Positions 18,095 through 27,942 are shown, counted from the stretch's first letter. The stretch is DNA of 64,000 bases from Deltaproteobacteria bacterium (GCA_029262455.1 JAJCZJ010000086.1:1-64000); one strand, 5' to 3'. Numbers and translations are program-made. Notes: a model not told the origin generated them from the sequence alone.

Positions 18095-19492
18095 ATGGTA
18101 GGGATCGTCGCTTTCGGGGCCTACATCCCCATGACCAGATTGCCGCTGTCGTTGATCAACGGCAGGCCTGCAGCAGACGGTGGGCCAGAAAAGGCAGTCG
18201 CGTTTTACGACGAAGACAGCGTAACGATGGCCGTCGCCGCGGCCTGTGACTGTCTCGGTTCAGAGGAGCGTTCGACGATCGATGCCGTAATGTTCGCCTC
18301 GACATCGTACGCACTGCGCGAGAAACAGGGTGCGGTCGTCATCGCCAAAGCTCTGGATCTGCGCGGTGATGTCGAAACCGCGGACTTCGGTGGATCGTTG
18401 CGCGCCGGAACCGATGCGCTCAAGGCGGCCGTGCGGGCGGTGGCGTCGGGTGCGACGGGTCGGGTTCTGGTTGTCGCCAGCGATTGCCGCATGGGTGCGC
18501 CGCGCGGCGCTTTAGAGCGCAACTTAGGAGATGCCGCCGTTGCGTTTCTGGTTGGCTCCGAGGGAGTCGTCGCGGTGCTCGAAGACAGCGCCGCGGTGGC
18601 GAACGAGATGCAGGATCTTTGGCGCACCGACGCCGATGACTTCACGCACTCGTGGGAGGAGCGTTTCGTCGTTCAGGAGGGCTACGTACCGTCGATGACG
18701 CGTGCTGCGACGGCCTTGCTGGAAAAATCCGGTAACGGGATTCAGGATTACGATCGGGTTGCGCTGTACGGCCACGATGCTCGAAGTCACGCCACGGTCG
18801 TACGCGGGTTGGGTGTCGTCGAGACCCAGGTCCAGCCGACTTACTTTGGGCGACTTGGGAACTGTGGTGCGGCCTTTGCCCCGCTCCTGCTATGCGCCGC
18901 ATTGGAGCAGGCGTCGGCAGGCGAACGCATCTTGTTGGTCGGGTACGGCGATGGTGCCGAGGCGTTTTCATTTTCCGTCGTCGGCGATAGCGCGGCGGCA
19001 CGGCTTGGTGTCGGTGGGCATCTCGAGCGGCGTCGCCCGCTGCGCTCGTACGACAGTTTTTTGCGTGCGCGCGGGCTCGATAAGAAAGAGTGGCAAGCGG
19101 GGACTGGCCCGGGTCTCGCTGCGACCATACGTTTGCGAGAGCGAGACGCCGACATTGGATTGATTGGCGCCGTGTGCGAAGCCTGCGGGCAGGTCCATTT
19201 CCCCCGCTCTCGGGTCTGCGTGAAGTGCCATGTACGTGACCGCTGGCAACCCTACCGTCTGTCTGACAAGACCGGTCAGGTGCTCGCCTATACATTTGAC
19301 TACTTCTTCCCCACGCCGGAGCCGCCCGCGATCATGACGGTTGCAGATGTCGACGGTGCACGTGTTCATATCCAGCTCTCCGATGTCGCCCCCGACCAGG
19401 TCCAGCTCGACATGCCGGTGCGTTTCACGTTTCGCAAGATTCACGAGGCTGGTGGCAAGGCGAACTATTTTTGGAAGGCTGTGCCGGTTTGA
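18095..19492 (+). CDS. HMG-CoA synthase-like protein fused to DUF35 (Zn ribbon/OB fold)
   Basis: A 465-residue two-domain protein. The first 340 residues or so have the thiolase-fold HMG-CoA synthase layout (FGAYIPMTRLPL, a second-half GRLGNCGAAFAPLLL). The last 110 residues form a DUF35 module: a zinc ribbon CEACGQ...CVKCH followed by an OB fold. In the segment where HMG-CoA synthases carry the catalytic Cys, the sequence reads ADFGGSLRAGTDAL, without a cysteine. It therefore may be a structural or acyl-CoA-binding partner of the thiolase encoded 4 nt downstream, as known for archaeal and steroid-degrading thiolase-DUF35 complexes. The partnership is inferred from context. Confidence 0.82.
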   Translation: MVGIVAFGAYIPMTRLPLSLINGRPAADGGPEKAVAFYDEDSVTMAVAAACDCLGSEERSTIDAVMFASTSYALREKQGAVVIAKALDLRGDVETADFGGSLRAGTDALKAAVRAVASGATGRVLVVASDCRMGAPRGALERNLGDAAVAFLVGSEGVVAVLEDSAAVANEMQDLWRTDADDFTHSWEERFVVQEGYVPSMTRAATALLEKSGNGIQDYDRVALYGHDARSHATVVRGLGVVETQVQPTYFGRLGNCGAAFAPLLLCAALEQASAGERILLVGYGDGAEAFSFSVVGDSAAARLGVGGHLERRRPLRSYDSFLRARGLDKKEWQAGTGPGLAATIRLRERDADIGLIGAVCEACGQVHFPRSRVCVKCHVRDRWQPYRLSDKTGQVLAYTFDYFFPTPEPPAIMTVADVDGARVHIQLSDVAPDQVQLDMPVRFTFRKIHEAGGKANYFWKAVPV

Positions 19493-19496
19493 AACG

Positions 19497-20639
19497 ATGA
19501 GGGACAAGACTGCGATCGTGGGTGTGGGCTGCTGCAAGTTTGGTGAGAACTGGGGGCAGTCGCGCGAAGACATGATGGTCGAAGCGGCGTACCAGGCGTA
19601 CGAGGACGCTGGAATCGACAATCCTCAGAAGCAGATCGAAGCTGTTTTCTGTGGAGTGGTCTATCCGAACTTCTCGACCGGAGAGGTCGCGGACGCGCTG
19701 CGATTCTACGATCGGCCGATCTCACATGTGCAGAACTATTGCGCCACAGGGACCGATGCCTTTCGCTTTGGTGCCTTTGGCGTCGCCGCGGGTGTCTATG
19801 ACACCGTACTGGTGCTGGGTTACGACAAGCCGAAAGACCGAGGGGTCTCCGGTCCTTCGGTGGCCTTTGATCGAGTGCGTGGGCTACCGGCGACGCCGGC
19901 GGGTTGGTTCTCGCTGTGCGCGGCGCGCTACTTCGATACCTTCGGGGCAGATCGGAGCGACCTTGCGAAGATCGCGGTGAAGAATCATCACAACGGAACG
20001 CTGGCGCCGAATTCCATGCTCAAGCGCGAGATCACGGTCGACGACGTGCTCAATGCCCGGATGATTTCATGGCCCTTTGGGCTCTACGACTGCGCCGCAC
20101 AGTCCGACGGAGCGGCGGCGGCCATCATCACGCGGGCTGACAAGGCGAAGGACTTTCGCGACGACTTCGTATTGGTCAAGGCCGTGGCGATCGCGCTTGG
20201 GGAGAATCCCCAGACCGATCCCGACTTCGATTTTCTCCGCTGGAAGCCTACCGAATACGCGGCTCGGCAGGCCTACGAGATGGCGGGGATCTCGAAGCCG
20301 TTCGACGAGATCGACGTGGCTCAGGTGCACGACTGTTTTACTCTCACCGAGTTGCTGACATACGAAGACCTGGGTTTTATCGAGAAGGGGGCTGCGCGCG
20401 AGCACATTGCCAGCGGTACCTTCGAACTCGACGGAGAGCTGCCGGTGAACACCGACGGTGGCTTGAAGACCTTCGGTCACCCGACCGGCGCGACTGGCGT
20501 CCGCATGATCTACGAGAATGTCTTGCAGCTGCGCGGCCAAGCGGGGCCGCGGCAAGTGAAGGGCGCAACCACCGCGCTGAGCCACAATATCGGTGGCGCG
20601 CCGCAGGCTTGCGGTATCACCATTCTCGGGACCCCGTGA
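19497..20639 (+). CDS. SCP-x-type thiolase / acetyl-CoA acetyltransferase
   Basis: A 380-residue thiolase of the lipid-transfer (SCP-x) subgroup. The nucleophile is Cys in QNYCATGTDA. The second-half HDCFTLTELLTYEDLGF and the GHPTGATG loop are complete. It should cleave 3-oxoacyl-CoA, probably branched or side-chain substrates, or act with the DUF35 partner in a retro-aldol or condensation step. The ATG at 19497 immediately follows the HMGCS/DUF35 gene; the ORF continues upstream only as a shadow of that gene. The following MFS gene's GTG overlaps this stop codon, so all three are probably coupled. Confidence 0.9.
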   Translation: MRDKTAIVGVGCCKFGENWGQSREDMMVEAAYQAYEDAGIDNPQKQIEAVFCGVVYPNFSTGEVADALRFYDRPISHVQNYCATGTDAFRFGAFGVAAGVYDTVLVLGYDKPKDRGVSGPSVAFDRVRGLPATPAGWFSLCAARYFDTFGADRSDLAKIAVKNHHNGTLAPNSMLKREITVDDVLNARMISWPFGLYDCAAQSDGAAAAIITRADKAKDFRDDFVLVKAVAIALGENPQTDPDFDFLRWKPTEYAARQAYEMAGISKPFDEIDVAQVHDCFTLTELLTYEDLGFIEKGAAREHIASGTFELDGELPVNTDGGLKTFGHPTGATGVRMIYENVLQLRGQAGPRQVKGATTALSHNIGGAPQACGITILGTP

Positions 20640-21853
20640 ATCCGAGGGGGCGCGTTGCGCGTTTCGCTCCGCTCTTCCGCGCCCTCCGACATCGAGGGTA
20701 TCGGCTGTTTTTCTGCGCCTTTCTCGCCAACCAAATGGGCTTCTGGCTCGCAAACCTTGCGCTCCAGGGCGTGATGGTCGAGCTCACCGATAACGATCCG
20801 GCCTGGGTTGGTCGCTTGTTCTTTGCACTCTTTAGCCCGGCCCTGCTGTTTTCTCCGATTGCCGGTGTCGTCGCTGACCGCGTCAATCGCAAAGGCGTGA
20901 TGATTCTTTGCTACTTCGGGGTGACCGTCGCCAGCGCGTTGCTGGGGTTTCTCGCAGCTACGGACCAGTTGAATCCGCTGTCGGTGATGGGTCTCGCATT
21001 CGCGTGCGGAGTTTCGTTTTCGTTCTCCGGCCCGGCCGCGAGCGCGGTCGCCGCCAACATCGTCGAGACGGAAGATCTCGCTTCGGCTATCTCGCTGCAG
21101 TCTACGGCGAACAACCTGACGAGGGTGCTGGGGCCGGCGATCGCAGCCCCTCTGATCGCCGGCGGACGATATGCAACATCGTTCGGAGTATTTGCCGTGT
21201 CGAGTTTGGTCGCGGCGGCATTCATCTATGCGATTCGCGTCCCTGACTACGAGCGCGATTCGGATACAGCTGGCATGTGGAGCCGAGTTCGCAGCGGATT
21301 CTCTCACGCGCGCGAGCGCCGGCCGGCCATGCTGGCATTGATCACGGCATCGATGCTGTCGGTCTTTGGAGTGGCTCACACCGCATTGATCCCGAGCTTC
21401 GCAGAGGAGGTCCTGGGTGCGAGAGATGCGTTTCCGTGGATCTTTGCGAGTACCGGGGTTGGCGCGATGGCCGGTGCGATCACGACTGGTGTCGAGGGTA
21501 GGCCGAAGCTGCGGCGTTCGACTTTTCGTCTATTCTTGTACGGAGTTGCCCTGATGGGCTTTGCGTTGTCGCCGAATCTTCTGTGGGCATTGGTGGCCCA
21601 GGCGACGGTGGGATTCTTCTACTTTTCGGTGATGACGAGTCTGCAAACCCTGCTGCAAGAGGTGGTCGACGAAGCAAAGCGCGGTCGGGTGATGAGCCTC
21701 TTTCATGTGGCTTGGGGAGGATTGTTTCCGATCGGCGCCCTGGCACTCGGCGAGGTGGCGAAAGTGGTCGGTGTTGTGGCTGCGATCACCGGCTCAGGGA
21801 TGGTCTGCGTGCTGTTCGGCGTGGGAGTGACGTTCTGGCTGGCGCGGCGCTGA
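20636..21853 (+). CDS. MFS transporter (MFS_3 / EntS-like)
   Basis: A 405-residue major facilitator with about 12 membrane helices. It has the N-terminal RHRGYRLFFCAFLANQMGFW, the loop 2-3 motif FSPIAGVVADRVNRKGVM (DRxxR-type) and a QSTANNLTRVLGPA segment typical of the MFS_3 exporters. The GTG at 20636 overlaps the thiolase stop codon (GTGA); a TTG at 20609 is less likely. It probably exports a metabolite or drug. Its link to the thiolase block is by position only. Confidence 0.85.
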   Translation: MNPRGRVARFAPLFRALRHRGYRLFFCAFLANQMGFWLANLALQGVMVELTDNDPAWVGRLFFALFSPALLFSPIAGVVADRVNRKGVMILCYFGVTVASALLGFLAATDQLNPLSVMGLAFACGVSFSFSGPAASAVAANIVETEDLASAISLQSTANNLTRVLGPAIAAPLIAGGRYATSFGVFAVSSLVAAAFIYAIRVPDYERDSDTAGMWSRVRSGFSHARERRPAMLALITASMLSVFGVAHTALIPSFAEEVLGARDAFPWIFASTGVGAMAGAITTGVEGRPKLRRSTFRLFLYGVALMGFALSPNLLWALVAQATVGFFYFSVMTSLQTLLQEVVDEAKRGRVMSLFHVAWGGLFPIGALALGEVAKVVGVVAAITGSGMVCVLFGVGVTFWLARR

Positions 21854-21923
21854 TAGCTAGCCGTGGGACCTGCATCGATGGTACCAAAGGATTGGTTCAA
21901 CTGAAGTGACGAGGTATGCTGAA

Positions 21924-23396
21924 ATGTCTCTAGAGGGCGTCGAGTCAAGGCTATTGGTGAATGGTGAGCTGTGCGAGGCCGAAGCTGGCCGGCTCTATGA
22001 CAATATCAATCCGGCGACCGAAGAGGTCATCGGCAATTGTGCCGATGCGTCGGCGTCCGACGCCGACCGGGCGATTGCTGCCGCGCGTAGAGCATTTGAC
22101 GGCACAGGCTGGGCGACGGACCTGGCTTTTCGCAAGAAATGTCTGGAGCAGCTGCACAAAGCGTTGGACGAGAATCGCGAAGTTCTGCGGCCTCAGATCA
22201 TCGCAGAAGTCGGAGCGCCGATCGGTCTTACGTACGCGGTGCAGCAAGACACGTGTATCAACGACATGCTGTGGGATATCGAGGTGGCCACCAACTACGA
22301 GTGGGAACGTCAGCTGCCCGACAGTGACTTCTTCGGCATCAAAAGTAGCAAGCGGGTGGTTCACGAGCCGGTGGGAGTCGTGGCCGCGATTACACCTTGG
22401 AACTTTCCCTTCATGCTCAATCTGTCGAAGATCGTTCCAGCGCTGATGGCGGGTAATACAGTCGTGCTCAAACCTGCTCCGGATACTCCGTGGTCGGCGA
22501 CTTTTATCGGCAAGATGGTCGCCGAACATACTGACATCCCTGCAGGAGTCTTGAACATACTGACGTCTCAGCACCCGGCGGAGGTTGGCGACGTTCTGAC
22601 CGGTGACGCGCGCGTGGACATGGTCAGCTTCACGGGTTCCACGGCAGTCGGCAAGCACATCGCCAAGCGTGGCGCTGACACTGTCAAAAAGGTGTTTCTG
22701 GAGCTCGGCGGCAAGTCCGCGAGTATCTTGCTCGACGACGCGGATTTCTCCGCGGCGATAGCGGGCGCGGCGATGGGAGTCTGTACGCACGCGGGGCAGG
22801 GATGCGCGATTACGACCCGTCTGTTGTTGCCGCGATCTCGCTACGAGGAGGGGCTCGGAGTTGCGACGAAGGCGATGGAGAACATGAAGTTTGGCGACCC
22901 TTTGAATATCGAAAACTTGATGGGTCCGCTCATCAACGCTCGGCAACGTGAGCGCGTCCTGGGTTTGATCGAGACGGGGAAGTCCGAAGGTGCGCGATTG
23001 CTGGTTGGGGGGAATCGTCCGAGTCATCTCGAGCGAGGATTCTTCGTCGAACCCACATTGTTTGCCGATGTCGATCCGGATTCGACCATTGCGCAGGAAG
23101 AAATTTTCGGTCCGGTCTTGGCGGTCATGCCGTTCGAGGATGACGACGATGCCGTGCGCATCGCGAACAACTCGAAGTACGGGCTGTCGGGCGCGGTTTC
23201 GAGTGGTTCGCTCGATCGGGCGATGGCTGTGGCGCGGCGCATCAGGACCGGGACGATGTCAGTCAACGGTGGCATGTGGTTCGGCGCAGACACCCCCTTT
23301 GGCGGCTATCGTCAGAGTGGCACTGGTCGCGAGCACGGGATCGAGGGGTTTCGCGAGTACCTCGAGACCAAAGCGATCGCGTATCCTGTCGCCTGA
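21924..23396 (+). CDS. Aldehyde dehydrogenase family protein
   Basis: A 490-residue NAD(P)+ aldehyde dehydrogenase. Motifs are TPWNFPF, the cofactor segment GSTAVGKHIA, the general base Glu in LELGGKSASI, the catalytic Cys in HAGQGCAITTR and the EEIFGPVL motif. The ATG at 21924 has GAGG 9 nt upstream; a GTG at 21906 would add six residues. It would oxidise an aldehyde to the acid; the natural substrate is unknown. It is monocistronic or the last gene of the plus-strand run starting at 17097. Confidence 0.92.
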   Translation: MSLEGVESRLLVNGELCEAEAGRLYDNINPATEEVIGNCADASASDADRAIAAARRAFDGTGWATDLAFRKKCLEQLHKALDENREVLRPQIIAEVGAPIGLTYAVQQDTCINDMLWDIEVATNYEWERQLPDSDFFGIKSSKRVVHEPVGVVAAITPWNFPFMLNLSKIVPALMAGNTVVLKPAPDTPWSATFIGKMVAEHTDIPAGVLNILTSQHPAEVGDVLTGDARVDMVSFTGSTAVGKHIAKRGADTVKKVFLELGGKSASILLDDADFSAAIAGAAMGVCTHAGQGCAITTRLLLPRSRYEEGLGVATKAMENMKFGDPLNIENLMGPLINARQRERVLGLIETGKSEGARLLVGGNRPSHLERGFFVEPTLFADVDPDSTIAQEEIFGPVLAVMPFEDDDDAVRIANNSKYGLSGAVSSGSLDRAMAVARRIRTGTMSVNGGMWFGADTPFGGYRQSGTGREHGIEGFREYLETKAIAYPVA

Positions 23397-23603
23397 GGGG
23401 GCGCTATTTCGTGTCGCGGAAGTACGATCGATCGACTTGATCGCTTCGAGGTCGCGATTGGTTGGGCCTAGGGGGCGCGGCATCTTACAGTTTTGCTCGG
23501 GATATCTCCGCTGACGGGGTGACGATATGTGCCGGCGCTGCGGCGCTCCGGTCCTCCGGTGCTCGTGGCGCGTGGGCTGAATATCCTATAGCCGTCTGAG
23601 GTC

Positions 23604-24836
23604 ATGGTGCAGGTGGGACGGTCAACCGAAGCTTCAGGGTATACGTACGAGTCTTGGCGCTTGTGGTTGTTGGGCCTGCTGGCGCTCTTGACTCTCGTTC
23701 CGGTCACTTTGCCGGTGCCGATTCTCCGGGCCCTGGTGCACGAGCGCTTCGGCGTGGACGAGGCGATGACGTCGTGGTTCATGTCGATCAATATGGTCGG
23801 AGCGTTTCTTGCTGCGCCGATCGCTGGACTCCTTGCCGATCGTTACGGGCGGCGCCGCGAGCTGATCGTTGGTGCTTTGGTCGTCGATGGCTTCTGTTTC
23901 ATTGCGTTGCCCCTGATCGACGACTTTTCGACTCTTTTGGTGGTGCGTTTTTTCGAGGGCTGTGCTCATATCCTTGCGCTGTCTCTCATTCTGGCGCTCG
24001 CCTCGACCTCTCAGGAGGAGGCCAAGCGTGGGCGTGCGATGGGGATGGTCGGCGCAGGATTGCTCTTGGGGGTTGCTCTCGGAGCGCCACTCGGTGGCGC
24101 GCTGGGCAATCGCAGCGTTGTTCTGCCACTCCACTTCGGCGCTGGAGTCTTGTTCGCCGCGGCGGCATTGGCGGCGGCGACTTTGCGAGAGACCGGTCGA
24201 GAGCGTGAGCGGCCGGGGCTGTCGACGATCCTTGACGCGGTGAGAAAGAACCGCGGCGTCATGGTGCCTCTGGCGTTTGCCTTCGCGGATCGATTCACGG
24301 TCGGGTTCTATACGACCACGCTCACTCTCTATCTGACCCGCATCCACTTTGCCGCACCGGCGACTGTCGGCGCGCTGATCGCCTCGTTCATGCTGCCGTT
24401 CGCACTACTCTCGTACCCGTTTGGGCGGCTCGCGGAAGGCCGTTCTCTGGTAGTCATGCTGTGTGTCGGTAGTCTCCTGTACGGGATCGGGACCGCGGCG
24501 GTTGGCTATTGCTCACTCACCGAGCTTCGTTTCCTGATGCCAGCGATCGGGATGGCGGCGGCTGTGATGTTCGTGCCGTCGATGGTGATGACGGCAGAGT
24601 TGGTGCCGGAAGAAGCGCGGACGACGGCACTCGGTGCCTTCAATGCGGCAGGTTCGCTCGGCTTTATCGTCGGGCCGCTGACCGGGGGCTACGTCAGCGA
24701 GTTCGTGGCGCGCGGGAGTGGATGGTTGGAGGGGTACCGAGCGGCCTTCCTTGTCGCCGGCGTGTCCGAATTTCTTTGCGTGGCGCTCGCCTTGCCGGCT
24801 TTGTGGCGGCTGCGGCGCAGCGGGCGCACACGTTGA
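23604..24836 (+). CDS. MFS transporter
   Basis: A 410-residue major facilitator with about 12 membrane helices. The motif A equivalent is GLLADRYGRRRELIVGA after helix 2, and a second-half SYPFGRLAEGRSLVV is its repeat. It opens with TYESWRLWLLGLLALLTLVPVTLPVPILRALV, a hydrophobic first helix. It probably exports a drug or metabolite by proton antiport. GAGG precedes the ATG. The 207 bp upstream contain no gene. It is convergent with the DMT transporter. Confidence 0.88.
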   Translation: MVQVGRSTEASGYTYESWRLWLLGLLALLTLVPVTLPVPILRALVHERFGVDEAMTSWFMSINMVGAFLAAPIAGLLADRYGRRRELIVGALVVDGFCFIALPLIDDFSTLLVVRFFEGCAHILALSLILALASTSQEEAKRGRAMGMVGAGLLLGVALGAPLGGALGNRSVVLPLHFGAGVLFAAAALAAATLRETGRERERPGLSTILDAVRKNRGVMVPLAFAFADRFTVGFYTTTLTLYLTRIHFAAPATVGALIASFMLPFALLSYPFGRLAEGRSLVVMLCVGSLLYGIGTAAVGYCSLTELRFLMPAIGMAAAVMFVPSMVMTAELVPEEARTTALGAFNAAGSLGFIVGPLTGGYVSEFVARGSGWLEGYRAAFLVAGVSEFLCVALALPALWRLRRSGRTR

Positions 24837-24858
24837 CACTAGGCTGCCCGGAGTCGAC

Positions 24859-25752
24859 CTAGCTCGGCGCACTCGCATCGGTTGTGGTGCGAAGGACCAT
24901 GGCAACGCCGGCCAGCGTGACCCCACCGCCGAGGATTTGCCATTGGGTCAGCGCTTCCCCGAGGAAGAAGAATGCCGCGACCGAGGCGATCACCGGGATC
25001 GCGAGGATCGTGGTAGAGATCGTGAAGGCCGACAAATATGGGTGGGCCCACGCCAGCAGGATGTGGCCGATGGTGCCCGGTAGGATGGCAACGGCAATTA
25101 GCTTGGCGATGTCGGACTGAGATGGCGTTACCGGATTGCTGATGGTGACCAACACGACCGCCGATACCATCAGAGCCGCGATGGTGGTCATACCCGTAAT
25201 GAACTCAATCGAGCCGAGATGGTCGCGTATGCGTTTCGATGCGAGAAAGTACGCGGTGAAGGCGAATAGATTGGCGGTCGCGATCGCGTTGCCGTAAGTC
25301 TCCACACCGGGGAGTCCGTTTGTGGCCGTGACAACGATGACCATGCCGGTCAGCGCGACTCCGAGATACGGCAGAGCGCGCCAGGGGGTCGCTTCGGAAA
25401 AGATCGGTCCTGAAATGAACGCGACCAAAGCTGGCTGAAGCGATGCGATGATGGTGACGTTGGCAATCCGGGTTGCATCGAGCGAGGTGAAGAATAGTAT
25501 CTGGTGGACTCCGAAGAGCAGTCCTCCAGCGGTCGATAGGCGCAGCCAGCGCCAGTTGATGATGCTCAGCGCTTTGCCGCGAAACAATGCAACCGTCCAT
25601 AAAAGCGCCACGCCGAACCAGAGTCGATAGCAGGAAGCGAGGATCGGCTGTGTCTCGACCGACTTCACGAGGACCCCTGAGAATCCCCACAAGAAGATCG
25701 CGACTGCCACCGCGATCACCGCGCGGGTTGTGTTGGAGTCGCTCGCGCTCAT
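24859..25752 (-). CDS. EamA/DMT-family transporter
   Basis: A 297-residue permease with ten predicted membrane helices in two EamA repeats. The first repeat contains FLWGFSGVLVKS and the second starts near AFTAYFLASKRIRDH. The C-terminal SVAAFFFLGEALTQWQILGGGVTLAGV is the family hallmark. Members export amino acids, metabolites or drugs; the substrate cannot be predicted. It starts just downstream of the strong hairpin at 25783-25821, so it is probably transcribed separately from the upstream copper protein. Confidence 0.88.
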   Translation of the reverse strand: MSASDSNTTRAVIAVAVAIFLWGFSGVLVKSVETQPILASCYRLWFGVALLWTVALFRGKALSIINWRWLRLSTAGGLLFGVHQILFFTSLDATRIANVTIIASLQPALVAFISGPIFSEATPWRALPYLGVALTGMVIVVTATNGLPGVETYGNAIATANLFAFTAYFLASKRIRDHLGSIEFITGMTTIAALMVSAVVLVTISNPVTPSQSDIAKLIAVAILPGTIGHILLAWAHPYLSAFTISTTILAIPVIASVAAFFFLGEALTQWQILGGGVTLAGVAMVLRTTTDASAPS

Positions 25753-25782
25753 TTGTCAGACCGATCGCAGCCGGTGTGGGTC

Positions 25783-25821
25783 GGCAACCGGGGTGGTCGG
25801 GAGCCGACCACCCCGGTTGCC
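25783..25821 (-). terminator. 18-bp perfect hairpin terminator
   Basis: GGCAACCGGGGTGGTCGG (25783-25800) pairs fully with 25804-25821 around a GAG loop. It lies 29 nt after the minus-strand copper protein gene and just upstream of the DMT gene. There is no T-run, but the stem is unusually strong. Confidence 0.75.
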
Positions 25822-25849
25822 TCGTATCGCCAGCTTCGGCTGCGCGCGG

Positions 25850-27811
25850 CTATTCTTCAGTGAACGAAGCGCCCAGGAGGATGAACATCTCGTCGTCAGT
25901 GGTTGTGCCGAAACCCACGGCGCATGCGTCGCAATCGCCATCGCCGGCGCCCGGGGAAGAGTCGCAGTCTGTGTCGGTTGAACAAGCGCGGCCGACTGCA
26001 CCCTCGGCGCAGGCAACGGGTGTTCGACAGGGGCCACCGGGAAATCCTCCCACGGATTCAGGCGATGTCGATTGGCGCTTGACGGTTGCCGGATCGAGGG
26101 CGCCGTTCTCGTACAGCCCGCAGAACGTGAAGGTCCGCTCGTCGTCGACCGAACGCGCATCACCCAGTTGGAGCGGCGGGTCGAAACGAGTGACCGCCGG
26201 ATCGGCGTACGACAGGCTTGTGTACAGCGTGCTCTCGGCCACGTCCCGAAGGGTCGGCTCGAGCAGAGCACGGACTGCGAGCACGATCTCGTTGACCGCT
26301 ACGGATCCGTTGCCGTTCGCATCGGCGCGTTCGCATCGGACGATCGGTATCAGATCCAGCGCTATGCCGATGCCGGTGACGATCTCGTCGACGCGCACCT
26401 CCAGATCGCCGTTGCAGTCGCCGGCGCCGGGGGGCATACGAGCAGCGCAAGGCGCGCCGGCGCATAGGTCTGGAGCTCCGAGGTCGTCGTCGTCTGTGAT
26501 CGGCGAGCAAGGGGCACCGTCGTTGTCGCCGCCCTGGCATCGAAATGCGCCTTCGAAGGTCTGGAATCGGACGCCGCGTTTGTGGTTGTGGGAGCTCAAC
26601 TCAATGACGCGTGCGTCGGCGCTGATGGCATGGTGGCCGCAGATTTCCCGGGTCTCGTACGGCGGGATATCGAGGCCGAACATTGCGTCGATCACGGTGA
26701 ACCTGCGGAGCTGGTGCTCTTGTTCGGCGGGTGGGGCGAACTCCAGATTAACCCAGATGTCGAGCTTGCCGTCGACATCGTTGACATTGAAGGCATGGGA
26801 GTTCCAAACCAGAATCCCCTTGAGCGGCGCTTCGGCGTAGACGCCGGTGGTTGCTCCGAGACCTGTCGCCATCGTGTTGAAGAGGCTCTCGTTGCCGAGG
26901 CCGATTCCGGCGTTGCCCGGGCCAAACCCGAAGCAACCGACCGATGGTCGAGGCGTGCTCCCGCAAAGTCCTTCGCCGCAAGCCGCGGCGTTGCTGGGGT
27001 CACAACTCTCACCGTGCCGTTCGCCGCCGCCACAAATGAAGGGCCCCCACGACGGCGACTCGAGCGGTGTGTCGCCGAAGTAGTTGACCAGCACGGCGTG
27101 GTGGCTGAGCGGGTCTTGCCGTGCTTCGATTCGCTTGTATCGAAAGGTGTCTCCTTCGCCGCGGAACATCGCTGGGACCTGGTCGGTGACGTCGTAGGGT
27201 GTGATGAAGCAGACTTCGCTTTCGCTATGGGGAGGGATTATCTGAGTCGGTGCGCGCAATTGAACCCCGGTGCCTGCGACGGGCGGGGCAAGGGGCTTGG
27301 TCTCGAGTGGCTCTGGCGGTGGAAGGCAGGCGTCGAGAAGTTCTCCGGTGCCTTCGACGACCCCCGCTTGCGGAGCGCCGCTTTCGATCCAGAGACGGAT
27401 CACCTCGAGTTCGTCGAGAGTGATGGGCGGGAGTCCGCCGACCGGCATCGACCGCAGAGGCGCCTGCCATTGGTCGGGCAGAGTTGCCGCTGCGAGATTG
27501 ATCCAAAGTAGACTGTCTTCCTTCTTGGCTGGAAAGACTCGTTTGACATTGGCCCGAAGCGCAACGCTCTCGACCGCTGCGTCGACCAGGTTGTCGTATG
27601 AGGCAGCCGCGCTCAGGTCGAGTCCGCCGGCCCGCGAAGCAGCGCTGTGGCAGGTGATGCTGTTGCAGCCGTTGCGGTCGAAGATGGCCTGTTGGATCAG
27701 CTCGAATGTCGAATCGAAGGTCTCGTTGCACGGCTCGGTCGTGGCGTGGGCTGAACTCGCGGCCAGCAGAGACGCGGCGGCGATAGCGAGAAACGGATTG
27801 GGGCGGATCAT
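25850..27811 (-). CDS. Secreted PHM-like copper monooxygenase with CX4CH and EF-hand insert (paralogue)
   Basis: A 653-residue paralogue of the protein at 12017-13960 with the same architecture. It has a signal peptide (MIRPNPFLAIAAASLLAA...), CNSITCH with CX4CH spacing, the PLSHHAV His pair and WNSHAFN. SSHNHKRG (HNH instead of HTH) is followed by a double EF-hand (GDCNGDLEVRVDEI, ADANGNGSVAVNEI). The C-terminal TDDEMF carries the Met equivalent to the PHM CuM ligand. The start at 27811 has GGGAG 7 nt upstream; an upstream in-frame start would precede the signal peptide with unrelated sequence. It is probably a periplasmic or extracellular oxidase using copper; the substrate and electron donor are unknown. 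Confidence 0.75.
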   Translation of the reverse strand: MIRPNPFLAIAAASLLAASSAHATTEPCNETFDSTFELIQQAIFDRNGCNSITCHSAASRAGGLDLSAAASYDNLVDAAVESVALRANVKRVFPAKKEDSLLWINLAAATLPDQWQAPLRSMPVGGLPPITLDELEVIRLWIESGAPQAGVVEGTGELLDACLPPPEPLETKPLAPPVAGTGVQLRAPTQIIPPHSESEVCFITPYDVTDQVPAMFRGEGDTFRYKRIEARQDPLSHHAVLVNYFGDTPLESPSWGPFICGGGERHGESCDPSNAAACGEGLCGSTPRPSVGCFGFGPGNAGIGLGNESLFNTMATGLGATTGVYAEAPLKGILVWNSHAFNVNDVDGKLDIWVNLEFAPPAEQEHQLRRFTVIDAMFGLDIPPYETREICGHHAISADARVIELSSHNHKRGVRFQTFEGAFRCQGGDNDGAPCSPITDDDDLGAPDLCAGAPCAARMPPGAGDCNGDLEVRVDEIVTGIGIALDLIPIVRCERADANGNGSVAVNEIVLAVRALLEPTLRDVAESTLYTSLSYADPAVTRFDPPLQLGDARSVDDERTFTFCGLYENGALDPATVKRQSTSPESVGGFPGGPCRTPVACAEGAVGRACSTDTDCDSSPGAGDGDCDACAVGFGTTTDDEMFILLGASFTEE

Positions 27812-27942
27812 TAGCAGGCTCCCTGGAAACGTAGCCCTGGTATCCCAGAACGACGCTGTCATTGGAAGCCTGAATAGGCGGCTTGTGGTTGGCGGGAGGG
27901 ATTTGGTTTGGTCGCCGGCACCGTCTCGGTTAGAGTTCCGCG

